Part shown: in pieces, positions 8,120 to 17,223 of the stretch | Position numbering within the stretch: the first letter of the stretch is position 1 | Layout of the letters: every line of letters starts with the position of its first letter | NCBI GenBank assembly: GCA_000702845.1 | Contig: JNKK01000016.1 | Coordinates: 1-57,992, forward strand | Direction of reading: 5' to 3' | Origin: Lachnospiraceae bacterium FE2018 | GTDB lineage: Bacteria; Bacillota; Clostridia; Lachnospirales; Lachnospiraceae | DNA length: 57,992 bases | The notes under the pieces: generated by a model | What the model was told of the DNA's origin: nothing | The model's input: only the letters and a program-made list of their open reading frames with translations | Database searches by the model: none | Program-made: the position numbers and the translations under genes

Positions 8120-9088
8120 ATGCATATATTTGATTACGAGAATGCCCCGGCAGAATTGCTCACGCCGGAGATTGTACATCTGCTGACGCGGATTCACGAG
8201 TATCGCGGCGCGCAGCAGGTGCTTCTGGAGCAGTATGGGGACAGACTGATTCCGCTCCGGACTGCGGCTGAACGGCAGAGCGATCAGGCAGCGGCAATGG
8301 AGGACGAGACGTACCGCGGCGCGCTGGAGGAAATCCGCAGCCATTTTGACAGGATGATACCGTCGCCGGCGCTGGCATGTACACTGCATGCCAGACTCTT
8401 TCCGGGAAACGGAGGGAAATACCGCGATTCGGATACCGTAATCAGAGGAACAGATTCCTGGGGTGACGGAAGAGTCCGGTTTTATCCATGCAGGGCGGAG
8501 CGTATCGAACCGGCAATGCTTGAGCTGTTTGCCGCTGCAGAACGTGCACTGGCAGAGGAGCGGCATGATGCCCTGCTCGTGATTGCGCAGTTTGTGATCG
8601 ATTTTCTGAGTATCCATCCCTTTGCGGACGGAAACGGAAAAACCGCATGGCTTCTTCAGACACTTCTGCTGTATCGTGCAGGGTATTATATCTCTGCGTA
8701 CGTGAGTCTGGAACGGCTGATCGAACAGGACGAGGAGGCATATCAGGAGGCACTGCAGTACAGCTCGATTTTCTGGCAGGACGGAACCAACAGCTATGCC
8801 CCGTTTGCCCGCTGGTTTTTACAGCTGACAGACCGGGCATATCAGCAGTTCGCACAGCAGACAGCCTTTTTGTTGGAAGGGAAACAGTCCAAAGCGGAAC
8901 GGATCAGGGATCTGATTCTGAAGTGGGAAGGACCGATCTCTAAGCGGCAGATCCGGGAGCAGTATCCGGACATCTCCGTGGTGACAGTTGAGCGCGCGCT
9001 GACCGCACTGGTAAAAGATGGTATCCTGCGGAAAACGGGCGGCGGACCCTCAACAGCCTATGTAAAGACTTCGCGGGAAGCAGACTGA
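8120..9088 (+). CDS. Fic/DOC family protein with altered Fic motif (possible AMP-transferase)
   Basis: 322 residues. Fic core with the loop HPFADGNGK at ~166-174; the canonical HPFx(D/E)GNGR has arginine at the last position, here lysine, so phosphate contacts may differ. The catalytic His is intact. N-terminal ~60 residues resemble the Fic N domain, but the inhibitory (S/T)xxxE(G/N) helix is not recognisable (the corresponding part reads SDQAAAMEDE). A C-terminal winged-helix-like segment (~258-318, AERIRDLILKWEGPISKRQI..) resembles the DNA-binding tails of many Fic proteins. Known Fic proteins transfer AMP to proteins; target and activity here are unknown. Translation coupled to proA. Confidence 0.85.
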   Translation: MHIFDYENAPAELLTPEIVHLLTRIHEYRGAQQVLLEQYGDRLIPLRTAAERQSDQAAAMEDETYRGALEEIRSHFDRMIPSPALACTLHARLFPGNGGKYRDSDTVIRGTDSWGDGRVRFYPCRAERIEPAMLELFAAAERALAEERHDALLVIAQFVIDFLSIHPFADGNGKTAWLLQTLLLYRAGYYISAYVSLERLIEQDEEAYQEALQYSSIFWQDGTNSYAPFARWFLQLTDRAYQQFAQQTAFLLEGKQSKAERIRDLILKWEGPISKRQIREQYPDISVVTVERALTALVKDGILRKTGGGPSTAYVKTSREAD

Positions 9089-9118
9089 ACACGCCGGTAT
9101 TTTATCAGGAAACAGGAT

Positions 9119-9814
9119 ATGAAGATCACACATATTAAACACAGCGGGTTTATTGTTGAACTGGAACATACGGTTCTTATTTTTGACTGGTATACGGGGA
9201 AAATACCGGTCTTCCGGGAAGATCAGGAAATATACTGCTTTGTGACGCACAGTCACGGAGATCATTACGGGCCCTGTATCTGGCGTCTGCGGGAGCAGTA
9301 TAAAAATGTTCATTATCTGCTGGACCGCAATGTCCGGGTTCCGGGCGCCGGTCTGAAGACGCATGCAAAACTGCCGCGGGCGAATGTCACAAAAGTCCGG
9401 CCGCACAAGCACTATGAAGTCGGATCCATCCGGGTGTATACACTGCTCTCAACCGATCAGGGTGTGGCCTTTATCGTCGAGGCAGAGAACCATTCAGTAT
9501 ACCATGCCGGTGACCTGAATGTCTGGTACTGGGAAGAGGATTCGGATAAGGAAAATAAGTGGCAGGTCAGTATGTATCAGAAGGAGATTTCGCGGCTGGC
9601 GGAACATGACTTTGACGTGGCATTTGTACCTGTAGATCCGCGGCTGGAAGATCATGGAGCAGATGCAGCTGCGTATTTTCTGAAAACGGTGAAATGCAGC
9701 AGGCTGATCCCGATGCACTACTGGAGCCAGGAGGCCGAGGCCAGGGCTTATCTGGATGATCCGCGCCTGCTGCCGTACCGGGAGAAAATAACGTTTCTTC
9801 CGGAATCGGGATAA
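9119..9814 (+). CDS. MBL-fold metallo-hydrolase (UlaG/YhfI-like)
   Basis: 231 residues. The metal site HSHGDH (~81-86) is intact, followed by a second His/Asp set (YHAGDLNVW, Asp for bridging metal) and PMHYW near the C-terminus. The N-terminal ITHIKHSGFIVE matches the small lactonase-like MBL group that includes UlaG. The substrate cannot be read from sequence. It follows the Fic gene by 30 nt on the same strand and may belong to the proA transcript; no ascorbate genes are nearby, so an L-ascorbate 6-phosphate role is not supported. Confidence 0.85.
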   Translation: MKITHIKHSGFIVELEHTVLIFDWYTGKIPVFREDQEIYCFVTHSHGDHYGPCIWRLREQYKNVHYLLDRNVRVPGAGLKTHAKLPRANVTKVRPHKHYEVGSIRVYTLLSTDQGVAFIVEAENHSVYHAGDLNVWYWEEDSDKENKWQVSMYQKEISRLAEHDFDVAFVPVDPRLEDHGADAAAYFLKTVKCSRLIPMHYWSQEAEARAYLDDPRLLPYREKITFLPESG

Positions 9815-9887
9815 GAAAGAACTGCATTTCAGGCAGTACAGGGGTCTGTACAGCGGACGGACGCGTCCGCAGCGAAGAGGGGATTCG

Positions 9888-9916
9888 TTGATAATTATAC
9901 AGTATAGTGTTATACT
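9888..9916 (+). promoter_or_regulatory. Sigma-A promoter of the aquaporin gene
   Basis: TTGATA (9888-9893), 17 bp, TATACT (9911-9916), 41 nt before the aquaporin start. Just upstream is a small hairpin, GGACGgacgCGTCC (near 9855-9868). Confidence 0.85.
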
Positions 9917-9957
9917 CTGGGCATGGAATAACTCATTTGTATAAGGAGGGGTAAGAT

Positions 9958-10620
9958 ATGAGTTTAGGTAAAAAGCTGGCAGCCGAGTTTATCGGCACAT
10001 TTGTTCTCGTATTCTTTGGATGCGGAACGGCAGTTGTCGCACAGTGTTCCACAGATAATTATCCGGGATACATCCTGACGGCACTGGCATTTGGTCTGGT
10101 TATCGTTGCGATGGCATATTCGATCGGAAATATTTCCGGCTGCCATATCAATCCGGCGGTATCGATAGCCATGCTTGTTTCCGGGAAAATGGAATCGAAA
10201 GATTTTATCGGCTATGTTCTCGCGCAGGTTGTCGGTGCGATCGCAGGCGCAGGCGTACTGAAGGCAATTCTCGGCGCAGATTCCGGCGCGCTTGGCACGA
10301 ACGGTCTCTATAACGGAAGCGCCGGCGCATCATTTCTGATCGAAATTATCCTGACATTCGTGTTCGTAATCGCGATTCTCGGTGTGACATCCAAACCGGA
10401 ATTCGGCAATGTGGCAGGTCTGGTGATCGGTTTCTCGCTGACGCTTGTACATATTCTCGGAATCGCATTTACCGGAACATCTGTGAATCCGGCAAGAAGC
10501 CTGGGACCGGCGCTTTTTGTCGGTGGAGAAGCACTTACAAGTGTATGGGTATTTATTCTTGCACCGCTTGTGGGCGGAGCGCTCGCGGCAGTTGTTTATA
10601 AGACATTGTCGGCCGAATAA
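9958..10620 (+). CDS. MIP-family channel (aquaporin/glycerol facilitator)
   Basis: 220 residues with six hydrophobic helices. The two half-helix motifs are present as HINPAVSI and SVNPARSLGPALF. The arginine after the second NPA and overall compactness (no inserted loop between TM4 and the second NPA) favour a water-type aquaporin (AqpZ-like) over a glycerol facilitator, and no glycerol kinase is near. Located in the cytoplasmic membrane. SD AAGGAGGGG before ATG 9958, own promoter and own terminator, so probably monocistronic. Confidence 0.92.
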   Translation: MSLGKKLAAEFIGTFVLVFFGCGTAVVAQCSTDNYPGYILTALAFGLVIVAMAYSIGNISGCHINPAVSIAMLVSGKMESKDFIGYVLAQVVGAIAGAGVLKAILGADSGALGTNGLYNGSAGASFLIEIILTFVFVIAILGVTSKPEFGNVAGLVIGFSLTLVHILGIAFTGTSVNPARSLGPALFVGGEALTSVWVFILAPLVGGALAAVVYKTLSAE

Positions 10621-10661
10621 AACATGACAGACAGCCGTATAAAAAACGAAATAATCCTGAA

Positions 10662-10702
10662 ACAGAGGGAGGTGCTGCAGCGCATCTCCCTGTTTCTTTG
10701 CC
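10662..10702 (+). terminator. Hairpin terminator after aquaporin
   Basis: ACAG..GGAG..TGC pairs with GCGCATCTCCCTGT across a short loop (TGCA), followed by TTTCTTT. The stem has a bulge and one mismatch. Confidence 0.65.
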
Positions 10703-10741
10703 GGTAAATTGTGATTTTTCTGTGAGCACGCCAACTCCCAC

Positions 10742-10770
10742 TGGATAAACTTCTCTGAACGGATTATAAT
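10742..10770 (+). promoter_or_regulatory. Promoter of the export operon
   Basis: TGGATA (10742-10747), 17 bp, TATAAT (10765-10770). Weak -35, consensus -10. It is the only promoter I see before the four-gene export operon (10904-16650); the leader is ~125 nt. Confidence 0.65.
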
Positions 10771-10903
10771 GTAAACGGTGTTTTGGCTAAAATTGTGGTG
10801 ATACATGACAGAACACCTGAAACACGATGCAGTGTGCAGTCGTGTACAGAATTATTAATAAGAAGATACGTATCAGATGTATTCTGGTGCGGGGAGGATA
10901 GAC

Positions 10904-12418
10904 ATGAAGAAAAAGGGGAAAAATAAAAAGCGCGTGATCATAATTGTAGTTGTGATCGCTGCTGCCGCTTTTTTGCTCTGGTGGTTTTTGCTGCGCGGAA
11001 GGGGCGGCGGCAAGAATCAGGAAGTCGCTTATGTGCAGACGGTTGCGGAAGTGACAGGACTTGGAGACAGTGCCGGTCTGGTAAACCGGTACGCGGGGGT
11101 TGTTGAGGCGCAGGAGAGCTGGTCACTGAAACAGGATTCGGATGCCAAGATCAAGGAAATTCTGGTGAAAGTCGGCGACACAGTAAAAAAGGGTGATCCG
11201 CTGCTTACTTATGATGTTGACAAATACCAGTCTGATCTGGAGCAGGCAAAAATTGATCAGGAACGTCTAGAGAATGAGCTGCAGAACGCAAAGGATACAG
11301 CTGCGCAGCTGGAAAAGGATAAGGCGAAGGCAAAATCCAGCGAGCAGGCAAATCTGACGATTCAGATCAAAGAACAGGAACTGGCCGTAAAACAGACGGA
11401 GCTGGATATCGAGAGCAAGAAGCTGACAGTCAAAAAGCTGGAGGACAGCATTCAACATGCCACCGTCACCAGCGAGATCGAAGGTGTTGTCAAGTCGATC
11501 AACAGCGGAGATACAGAAGAAGACAGCATGTCAGACAGCGATAATTCTCTGATCACAATCATGCAGACAGGCAACCTGCAGGTGAAAGGAACCATAAACG
11601 AACAGAATATCGGTTCACTCGGCATGGGATCAGAATTGATTATTCATTCACGGACGGACAGGAATCAGACCTGGAGCGGCGTCATCAGCAAGGTTGATAC
11701 AGAAAGCGCAAACAGTGACCAGAGTAATTCCATGTATTACGGGAATGATTCCGGCTCCGGCAGTACCAGCTATCCGTTCTATGTCTCGCTGGAAGACAGC
11801 GAAGGTCTGATGATCGGACAGCATGTTTATATGGAACTCGACTATGGTCAGGAAGACATTGACAAGAAAGACGGCGTATGGCTCTTTGACTATATGATCG
11901 ATATGACAGATGCGTCGCATCCGTTCGTGTGGGCTGATAAAAACGGAAAGCTTGAAAAACGGGAAGTAAAGCTCGGTGCGTACGACGAAGAGATGATGAT
12001 GTATGAAATCGTTTCCGGTCTTGCGATGGAAGATGAAATTGCAATGCCCGATGAGCGTCTGACTGAAGGAATGCCGACGAAACCAATGTCCGAGATGCCC
12101 GATGGATCCGATGAAGAATATGAAGATGAAGACGGCACGATAATGGATGATGAAGACTTTGAAGTGCTCGATGAGGAAGGCGAAGAAGACTGGGAAGGCG
12201 AGGATCTGGATCCTGACTATGAAGAGGATGAAGAGGACGAGAATGACTGGGGAACCGAAGAAGGATTTCAGGGAATGGACGGATACCAGAGCATGGAGGG
12301 AATGGACCGCGGTGATCCGGCCTATGATGATATCGCCGAAGATCCTGAAGACAGTCTGGATGCTGTAGAAATCGATGACATTGATGATGACATTGATGAT
12401 GACGATGACAGGTTTTGA
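10904..12418 (+). CDS. MacA/HlyD-like membrane-fusion (adaptor) protein with acidic C-terminal tail
   Basis: 504 residues. A basic N-terminus and one transmembrane helix (~9-27, VIIIVVVIAAAAFLLWWFLL) anchor it. Then a lipoyl-like/barrel-sandwich half (KIKEILVKVGDTVKKGDPLLTYD), an alpha-helical hairpin (~115-190, repeated Glu/Gln/Lys heptads), the second lipoyl half (VTSEIEGVVKSINSGD) and a beta-barrel region. The last ~100 residues are almost entirely Asp/Glu with few hydrophobics (DDIDDDIDDDDDRF end), which is unusual for the family and may bind cations or the wall. Start at ATG 10904 with GGGGAGGA; the ATG at 10877 has no SD. First gene of an operon with ATPase, second adaptor and MacB-like permease. 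Confidence 0.85.
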   Translation: MKKKGKNKKRVIIIVVVIAAAAFLLWWFLLRGRGGGKNQEVAYVQTVAEVTGLGDSAGLVNRYAGVVEAQESWSLKQDSDAKIKEILVKVGDTVKKGDPLLTYDVDKYQSDLEQAKIDQERLENELQNAKDTAAQLEKDKAKAKSSEQANLTIQIKEQELAVKQTELDIESKKLTVKKLEDSIQHATVTSEIEGVVKSINSGDTEEDSMSDSDNSLITIMQTGNLQVKGTINEQNIGSLGMGSELIIHSRTDRNQTWSGVISKVDTESANSDQSNSMYYGNDSGSGSTSYPFYVSLEDSEGLMIGQHVYMELDYGQEDIDKKDGVWLFDYMIDMTDASHPFVWADKNGKLEKREVKLGAYDEEMMMYEIVSGLAMEDEIAMPDERLTEGMPTKPMSEMPDGSDEEYEDEDGTIMDDEDFEVLDEEGEEDWEGEDLDPDYEEDEEDENDWGTEEGFQGMDGYQSMEGMDRGDPAYDDIAEDPEDSLDAVEIDDIDDDIDDDDDRF

Positions 12419-12429
12419 AAGGATTCGAT

Positions 12430-13098
12430 ATGATTGTCGAAATGAAAGATGTCTGCAAAGTATATGAGCAGGGAAAGCTGGAGGTGCCGGCGCTGCAGAA
12501 TGTGAATCTGCAGATTCAGGAGGGCGAGTATCTTGCCATTATGGGACCGTCCGGCTCCGGAAAATCCACGCTGATGAATCTGATCGGCTGTCTGGATCAG
12601 CTTACCAGCGGAACTTATCTGCTGGACGGGCAGGACATCAGTAAATGTTCGGACAATGAAATGTCTGATATCCGGCTGCATAAAATCGGGTTTATTTTCC
12701 AGAGTTTTCAGCTGCTTCCATATCAGAGTGCACTCGAGAATGTAGCGCTTCCGCTGACCTATGCAGGTGTCTCAAGAAGAGAACGGCTGGAACGGGCTGC
12801 CGAGATGCTGGCGAGGGTTGATCTTTCAGACCGCGTTGATTTCATGCCGACACAGCTGTCCGGCGGACAGAAGCAGCGCGTGGCAATCGCAAGGGCGATG
12901 ATCAATCACCCGAAGATCCTGCTGGCGGATGAGCCCACCGGTGCGCTGGATTCAAAATCAGGGGCTCAGATTATGGAGCTGTTTGAGAAGCTGAATCAGG
13001 AAGGTGTAACGGTTCTGATGATTACGCATGACGCGAATATCGCAAAAAATGCGCACAGAATGGCGACCATATATGACGGAGTTCTGAACGAAGCGTAA
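12430..13098 (+). CDS. ABC transporter ATPase, MacB/LolD type
   Basis: 222 residues. Walker A GPSGSGKST (~34-42), Q-loop FIFQSFQLLP, signature LSGGQKQRVAIARA, Walker B ILLADEPTGALDS, H-loop MITHD. The sequence pattern is that of the MacB/LolD/FtsE group that works with FtsX-like permeases as a mechanotransmission exporter. The permease is a separate gene (15394), unlike Gram-negative MacB where the two are fused. ATG 12430 is chosen because AAAGGA stands six bases before it, overlapping the end of the upstream adaptor; a TTG at 12415 has no SD. Confidence 0.95.
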   Translation: MIVEMKDVCKVYEQGKLEVPALQNVNLQIQEGEYLAIMGPSGSGKSTLMNLIGCLDQLTSGTYLLDGQDISKCSDNEMSDIRLHKIGFIFQSFQLLPYQSALENVALPLTYAGVSRRERLERAAEMLARVDLSDRVDFMPTQLSGGQKQRVAIARAMINHPKILLADEPTGALDSKSGAQIMELFEKLNQEGVTVLMITHDANIAKNAHRMATIYDGVLNEA

Positions 13099-13182
13099 CG
13101 GGATTCTGTCATGGAACCGGCTGTCCGGGGGAAAACGGATCTGCTTCCGGCAGACAGAAATTGATAAAGGGGAGATGTTCTG

Positions 13183-15342
13183 ATGAGCAGAAAAAAAAGA
13201 ATTCTGGCCATAATCATTACGACTGCGCTTATATGCGGCGCCGTTGTCGGCGTGTCTGCGGGGGTACGTCACACAACTTCCGGCGGTAAAGTCATGGTAG
13301 TTCCCGCGGAAGAACTGAACTACGGTTACGGTTATATGGAAGGCGAGAGCATGGAGGGGTATGTGACGTCTGACCGGACACAGAATGTAAGACTCAGTTC
13401 ATCGCAGGGTGTAAAAGAAATCAAGGTTGAAGAAGGACAACAGGTCAAAAAGGGAGATGTCCTGCTTGAATATGATATGACGCAGACCGAGATTAATCTG
13501 GAGAAGGCACAGCTGAATCTGGATCTCTTAAAAGTGAGTCTGGGCAATGCGGAAGAAGCACTGAAGAAACTGCGGAACACCTCGCCGTCCTCAGGAGACG
13601 GAGATGACGGACCTGACCGTGATGAAGATGACGATGATGATGATAATGATGAGAAAGAAAAAGCGGTAAAAAAACCGAAAGCGGCAGATACACTGACCGG
13701 AAAATCAAAGCCTTATTATGATGCGGAAAGCGGAGCCGAACCGGGCTCTGAAGCGAACCCGTACCGTTTTCTCGTAAAAGCCGGCGCAACTGTAACGGCG
13801 GATTTTATTAATATGGTAAAGAAACTCCAGGAAGATAAGCAGAACTGTTATTTCGTTCTGGAGCTGCGGGAAAATGACAGCTGGGAAGGCAAACTGATTC
13901 GTTCCTGGACGCAGAATGCTTCTGATGTGATTTCTCCGGATAAGGACTGGATCGGCATCATTGATCCTGATAATGAGAAGCCGGTTATTCCGACAAAGAC
14001 CTTTGCTGAAATCGAGGAGATGGAGAAGCAGCTGAAAGAGAATAAGGAGAAGATTGAAACACTCGAGAAAGAGCTGGAAGAACTGAAGAAAGAACAGGAA
14101 GAAGCGGCGGTAACGCCGACAGAAACACCTGTACCGGAAGAAACACCCGAGCCGACGGAAACGCCGGGGCCCGGTGAGCAGTCCGAACAGGACAGTCAGG
14201 CGGTTCAGGAAGAGATACAGGAAAAGGAAGCTGAAATCGAAGCCCTTCAGGAAGAAAACGAAGCGCTGCAGGAAACCATTGAATCATTGCAGCAGCTGCA
14301 GCAGGATACATCATCAGAGGAAGAGACGGTCAGTGCTTCTTCTGTTGCAATGCGAAAGGCTGCTTCGGCAGCCGCGGAGTCTGCAGTCTACCGCAAAATC
14401 ACGCCGGTCACAGCCGAAGCTGCCATTGTACAGGGAAGCGGAGCGGCCGCCGTACTGACTGATTTTGAAGAACTTGAGGAAGATGATCTGGATCTGGACA
14501 TTGACGACAGCGATTCATCTGATTCTGATGACGATGAGGAAGAGGAGGATGAAGAAGACGCTTCTCCGGGCGGACTGGATTCATTTGATCCGGATGCCTC
14601 TTATACCAGAGATGAGCTGACCGAAGCGATTAAAGCGCAGGAGGAATCTATTGCAGATATAAAACTGGATATCCGCGAAGCGAAGCTGAAGGTTAAGAGC
14701 GCGGAAAAGGCACTGGAAAAAGGATCGGTCAAAGCCGTTCTGAACGGTGTTGTAACACGGGTTGAGGATATTGACACTGCCAGGATAGAAGGATCACCGG
14801 TTATTTCAGTTTCGGGGAACTCGGGCGTAGCCGTAAAGGGAGGACTCCCGGAGAAATATCTGGACACCATTCAGGCCGGAGATAAAATTACCGTCGCATC
14901 CTGGACCAACGGGATGCAGTATACGGCAACCATTACAGAGGTATCACCGTATCCGGATACTTCCGGCATGTTCGACGGCGGGATGTCCTATAACAATTCC
15001 TGCTATCCGTTTGTCGCAATCATCGACGAGGAAAATGCAGAGCTGGAAGAACACGACTGGGTACAGATTTCCGTCGATGCAAATACCCTGGCGCAGGATG
15101 ACGGATTCTATCTGATGCGGGCGTTTATTCTGGAAGAAGAAAGCGGGGATTATGTCTATAAGCGCGGCGAGGACGGACTTCTGCACAGACAGTCTGTAAA
15201 GCTGGGCAAACTGTCCGGCGATTCCTATGAGATTCTTGCCGGCGTTACAGCAGAGGACTGGGTTGCGTTCCCGTATGGAAAGAATATCAGGGAAGGCGCG
15301 CAGACCCGCGAAGGTACGATGGAAGAGCTTTATAATTCATAA
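13183..15342 (+). CDS. Second membrane-fusion (adaptor) protein with very long acidic/coiled-coil insertion
   Basis: 719 residues, about twice the usual length for MacA-type adaptors. N-terminal transmembrane helix (~6-25). First lipoyl half (VKEIKVEEGQQVKKGDVLLEYD ~70-95) and start of the hairpin, then an insertion of ~400 residues: an Asp-rich block (~143-160), a folded-looking segment (~180-265), a Glu/Lys coiled coil (~275-310), a Pro/Thr/Glu linker (~311-345), another coiled coil (~345-390) and a second Asp/Glu block (~430-475). The hairpin then resumes, followed by the second lipoyl half (KAVLNGVVTRVEDID) and beta barrel. Lies between ATPase and permease in the operon. The insertion could extend the adaptor through the wall; function unknown. 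SD GGGGAG. Confidence 0.85.
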   Translation: MSRKKRILAIIITTALICGAVVGVSAGVRHTTSGGKVMVVPAEELNYGYGYMEGESMEGYVTSDRTQNVRLSSSQGVKEIKVEEGQQVKKGDVLLEYDMTQTEINLEKAQLNLDLLKVSLGNAEEALKKLRNTSPSSGDGDDGPDRDEDDDDDDNDEKEKAVKKPKAADTLTGKSKPYYDAESGAEPGSEANPYRFLVKAGATVTADFINMVKKLQEDKQNCYFVLELRENDSWEGKLIRSWTQNASDVISPDKDWIGIIDPDNEKPVIPTKTFAEIEEMEKQLKENKEKIETLEKELEELKKEQEEAAVTPTETPVPEETPEPTETPGPGEQSEQDSQAVQEEIQEKEAEIEALQEENEALQETIESLQQLQQDTSSEEETVSASSVAMRKAASAAAESAVYRKITPVTAEAAIVQGSGAAAVLTDFEELEEDDLDLDIDDSDSSDSDDDEEEEDEEDASPGGLDSFDPDASYTRDELTEAIKAQEESIADIKLDIREAKLKVKSAEKALEKGSVKAVLNGVVTRVEDIDTARIEGSPVISVSGNSGVAVKGGLPEKYLDTIQAGDKITVASWTNGMQYTATITEVSPYPDTSGMFDGGMSYNNSCYPFVAIIDEENAELEEHDWVQISVDANTLAQDDGFYLMRAFILEEESGDYVYKRGEDGLLHRQSVKLGKLSGDSYEILAGVTAEDWVAFPYGKNIREGAQTREGTMEELYNS

Positions 15343-15393
15343 CGGTTCTGAACAGTTAAAATTCAGATACTATTTAGATAACAAGAGAGGACC

Positions 15394-16650
15394 ATGCAAA
15401 TGACGGAAAACATTCGCTTTGCATTTCAGGGGATCTGGTCCCATAAGCTGCGGTCGTTTCTGACAATGCTGGGTGTTATCATCGGGATTGCTGCGATCAT
15501 TGCGATCGTTTCGACCATACAGGGAACCAATGAACAGATCATGCAGAACCTGATCGGCGCCGGAAACAACGGTGTAACCGTTTCACTCAGACAGGGTGAA
15601 GAAGACTATTATATGGATATGGGCGCGCCCGAAGGCGTTCAGCCGGTTTCCGACGAGCAGCGCCAGGAAATCCGCGATCTGGACGATGTCGTAGATGCAA
15701 CATTCTATCTGTCGCGCAGTTATATGGACGGTGTAACCCATCTGGATCGTACGCTGGATTCCGGAAGTGCACGCGGCATAGATGATCATTATCTCAATAC
15801 CTGCGGGTATGTTGTGTATCAGGGCCGCGCTTTCATTCAGCATGACTATGATACATTTGCGAAAGTGGTTCTGCTGGATGAGATTGCTTCGAAAATTCTG
15901 TTTTCGGGGGAAGAGGCCGTAGGCAATACGCTTGAAATCCGCGGGGAACCATTTGTTGTAGTCGGGCTGATCCGGAAATCAGACAATTTTCAGCCTGTCA
16001 TCAATTCCTTTGAGGACTATATGACCTACCATCAGGAGGAGTATGGTACGATTTACATGCCGGATACAACCTGGCCGGTGATCTTCGGGTTTGATGAGCC
16101 GGAGAACTGCATCGCCCGCGCAAAAAAAACAGAGGATATGAGCCACGTCGGAAAAGAAGTCGTGGAAATCATGAACAAGTCGGTATCCGGAAACGCTTCA
16201 CAGATCGCTTACAAAGCAGAAGATTTGCTGGAACGCGCGCGTAATCAGCAGGAACTTGCATCCAGCACAAACAATCTTCTGATCTGGATTGCCAGCATCG
16301 CGCTCCTGGTCGGCGGCATCGGTGTCATGAATATCATGCTTGTGTCGGTAACGGAACGAACCAGTGAGATCGGCCTGAAGAAGGCGCTGGGTGCCCGCAA
16401 GCGGACAATTCTGGCGCAGTTTCTTACAGAGTCAGCGGTTCTTACGAGCATCGGAGGCATTTTTGGTGTGATTGTGGGAATTGTGCTGGCAGAAGTGATC
16501 TCGCGGATGAGTGATACGCCGGTGGCGATCAGTGTTCCGGCAATTATCCTGGGCGTCGCTTTCTCCATGCTGATCGGAATTGTCTTCGGACTCCTGCCTT
16601 CCTATAAGGCGGCAAATCTGGATCCGATTGAGGCGCTGCGGAGAGAATAA
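15394..16650 (+). CDS. ABC transporter permease, MacB/FtsX type
   Basis: 418 residues. TM1 (~20-42) follows a typical NIRFAFQGIWSHKLRSFLTMLGVIIG start; a large extracytoplasmic MacB-like periplasmic-core domain covers ~45-275; three C-terminal TM helices follow (IASIALLVGGIGVMNIMLV; GGIFGVIVGIVLAEV; IILGVAFSMLIGIVFGLLPSY), ending in AANLDPIEALRRE. VTERTSEIGLKKALGARK is the conserved cytoplasmic coupling loop. Together with the ATPase and two adaptors it forms an exporter, probably for a peptide or lipid-like compound. AAGAGAGG SD before ATG 15394. Last gene, closed by a strong terminator. Confidence 0.93.
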   Translation: MQMTENIRFAFQGIWSHKLRSFLTMLGVIIGIAAIIAIVSTIQGTNEQIMQNLIGAGNNGVTVSLRQGEEDYYMDMGAPEGVQPVSDEQRQEIRDLDDVVDATFYLSRSYMDGVTHLDRTLDSGSARGIDDHYLNTCGYVVYQGRAFIQHDYDTFAKVVLLDEIASKILFSGEEAVGNTLEIRGEPFVVVGLIRKSDNFQPVINSFEDYMTYHQEEYGTIYMPDTTWPVIFGFDEPENCIARAKKTEDMSHVGKEVVEIMNKSVSGNASQIAYKAEDLLERARNQQELASSTNNLLIWIASIALLVGGIGVMNIMLVSVTERTSEIGLKKALGARKRTILAQFLTESAVLTSIGGIFGVIVGIVLAEVISRMSDTPVAISVPAIILGVAFSMLIGIVFGLLPSYKAANLDPIEALRRE

Positions 16651-16672
16651 ACAGATATTTGTGAGGATAAAA

Positions 16673-16713
16673 AATACATCACGGGAGCCTGACAGCTCCG
16701 GTGATGTATTTTT
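16673..16713. terminator. Strong terminator, export operon (bidirectional)
   Basis: Arms 16673-16688 and 16695-16710 pair over 16 bp with one mismatch and a 6-nt loop. T run on the right and A run on the left, so it can serve the convergent zinc-ribbon gene too. Confidence 0.93.
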
Positions 16714-16731
16714 GATATATGATTCTTCTGT

Positions 16732-17223
16732 TTATTCTTCAGCCGGTGCTTCTTCGGAAGCAGCTTCAGCCGGTGTCTCTGCTGCTGTTTCTTCAGCAGG
16801 AGCCTCTTTTGTCAGATCGTCTTCGGCCTCAAAAAAATCGTCTTTCTCGTCTGTGCCAGCCGGCGCATCTTCAACAACGCCGACATGGCAGCCGCATTTT
16901 GAGCAGAACTCTGCATCATTCGGAACATCTGCGCCGCAGTCAGGACACGGACGTACACGGCGGAGCACCTGGCGCTGTGCCTGATAATCTTCCAGTGTCT
17001 GTTCGGTCTTCGCGATTTTTTCGAATAATTCCGCATATTCTTCCGGAATATCTGCCTGCTGATTCTGATAAACCTGCTGGCCGAGCTGTGCGTAGATGCC
17101 GGTCAGTTCACGTTTTGCAGCCTCAATTTTGGCGGTCAGAGAAACACGGTCTCCGATATTTTTGGTGCGGTTTGCTGCGACTGTACCGAAGTCAGTCAGT
17201 TTTTTGCTGAGATTTTCAAACAT
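16732..17223 (-). CDS. Zinc-ribbon protein with coiled coil and Ala/Glu-rich tail
   Basis: 163 residues. Residues 1-90 are helical with coiled-coil character (MFENLSKKLTDFGTVAANRTKNIGDRV is widespread in Firmicute zinc-ribbon proteins). A zinc ribbon with CPDCG and CSKCG at ~93-111 follows, then an acidic Ala/Pro/Glu tail (~125-163). No enzymatic motif. The function is not known to me; the family is commonly annotated only as zinc-ribbon-domain protein. SD AAGGAGG before ATG 17223. Confidence 0.85.
   Translation of the reverse strand: MFENLSKKLTDFGTVAANRTKNIGDRVSLTAKIEAAKRELTGIYAQLGQQVYQNQQADIPEEYAELFEKIAKTEQTLEDYQAQRQVLRRVRPCPDCGADVPNDAEFCSKCGCHVGVVEDAPAGTDEKDDFFEAEDDLTKEAPAEETAAETPAEAASEEAPAEE

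Noticed and set aside
7331-8617. Minus-strand open frame across proA and the Fic gene
   Set aside because: Shadow spanning two confident plus-strand genes; basic, His/Cys-rich translation.
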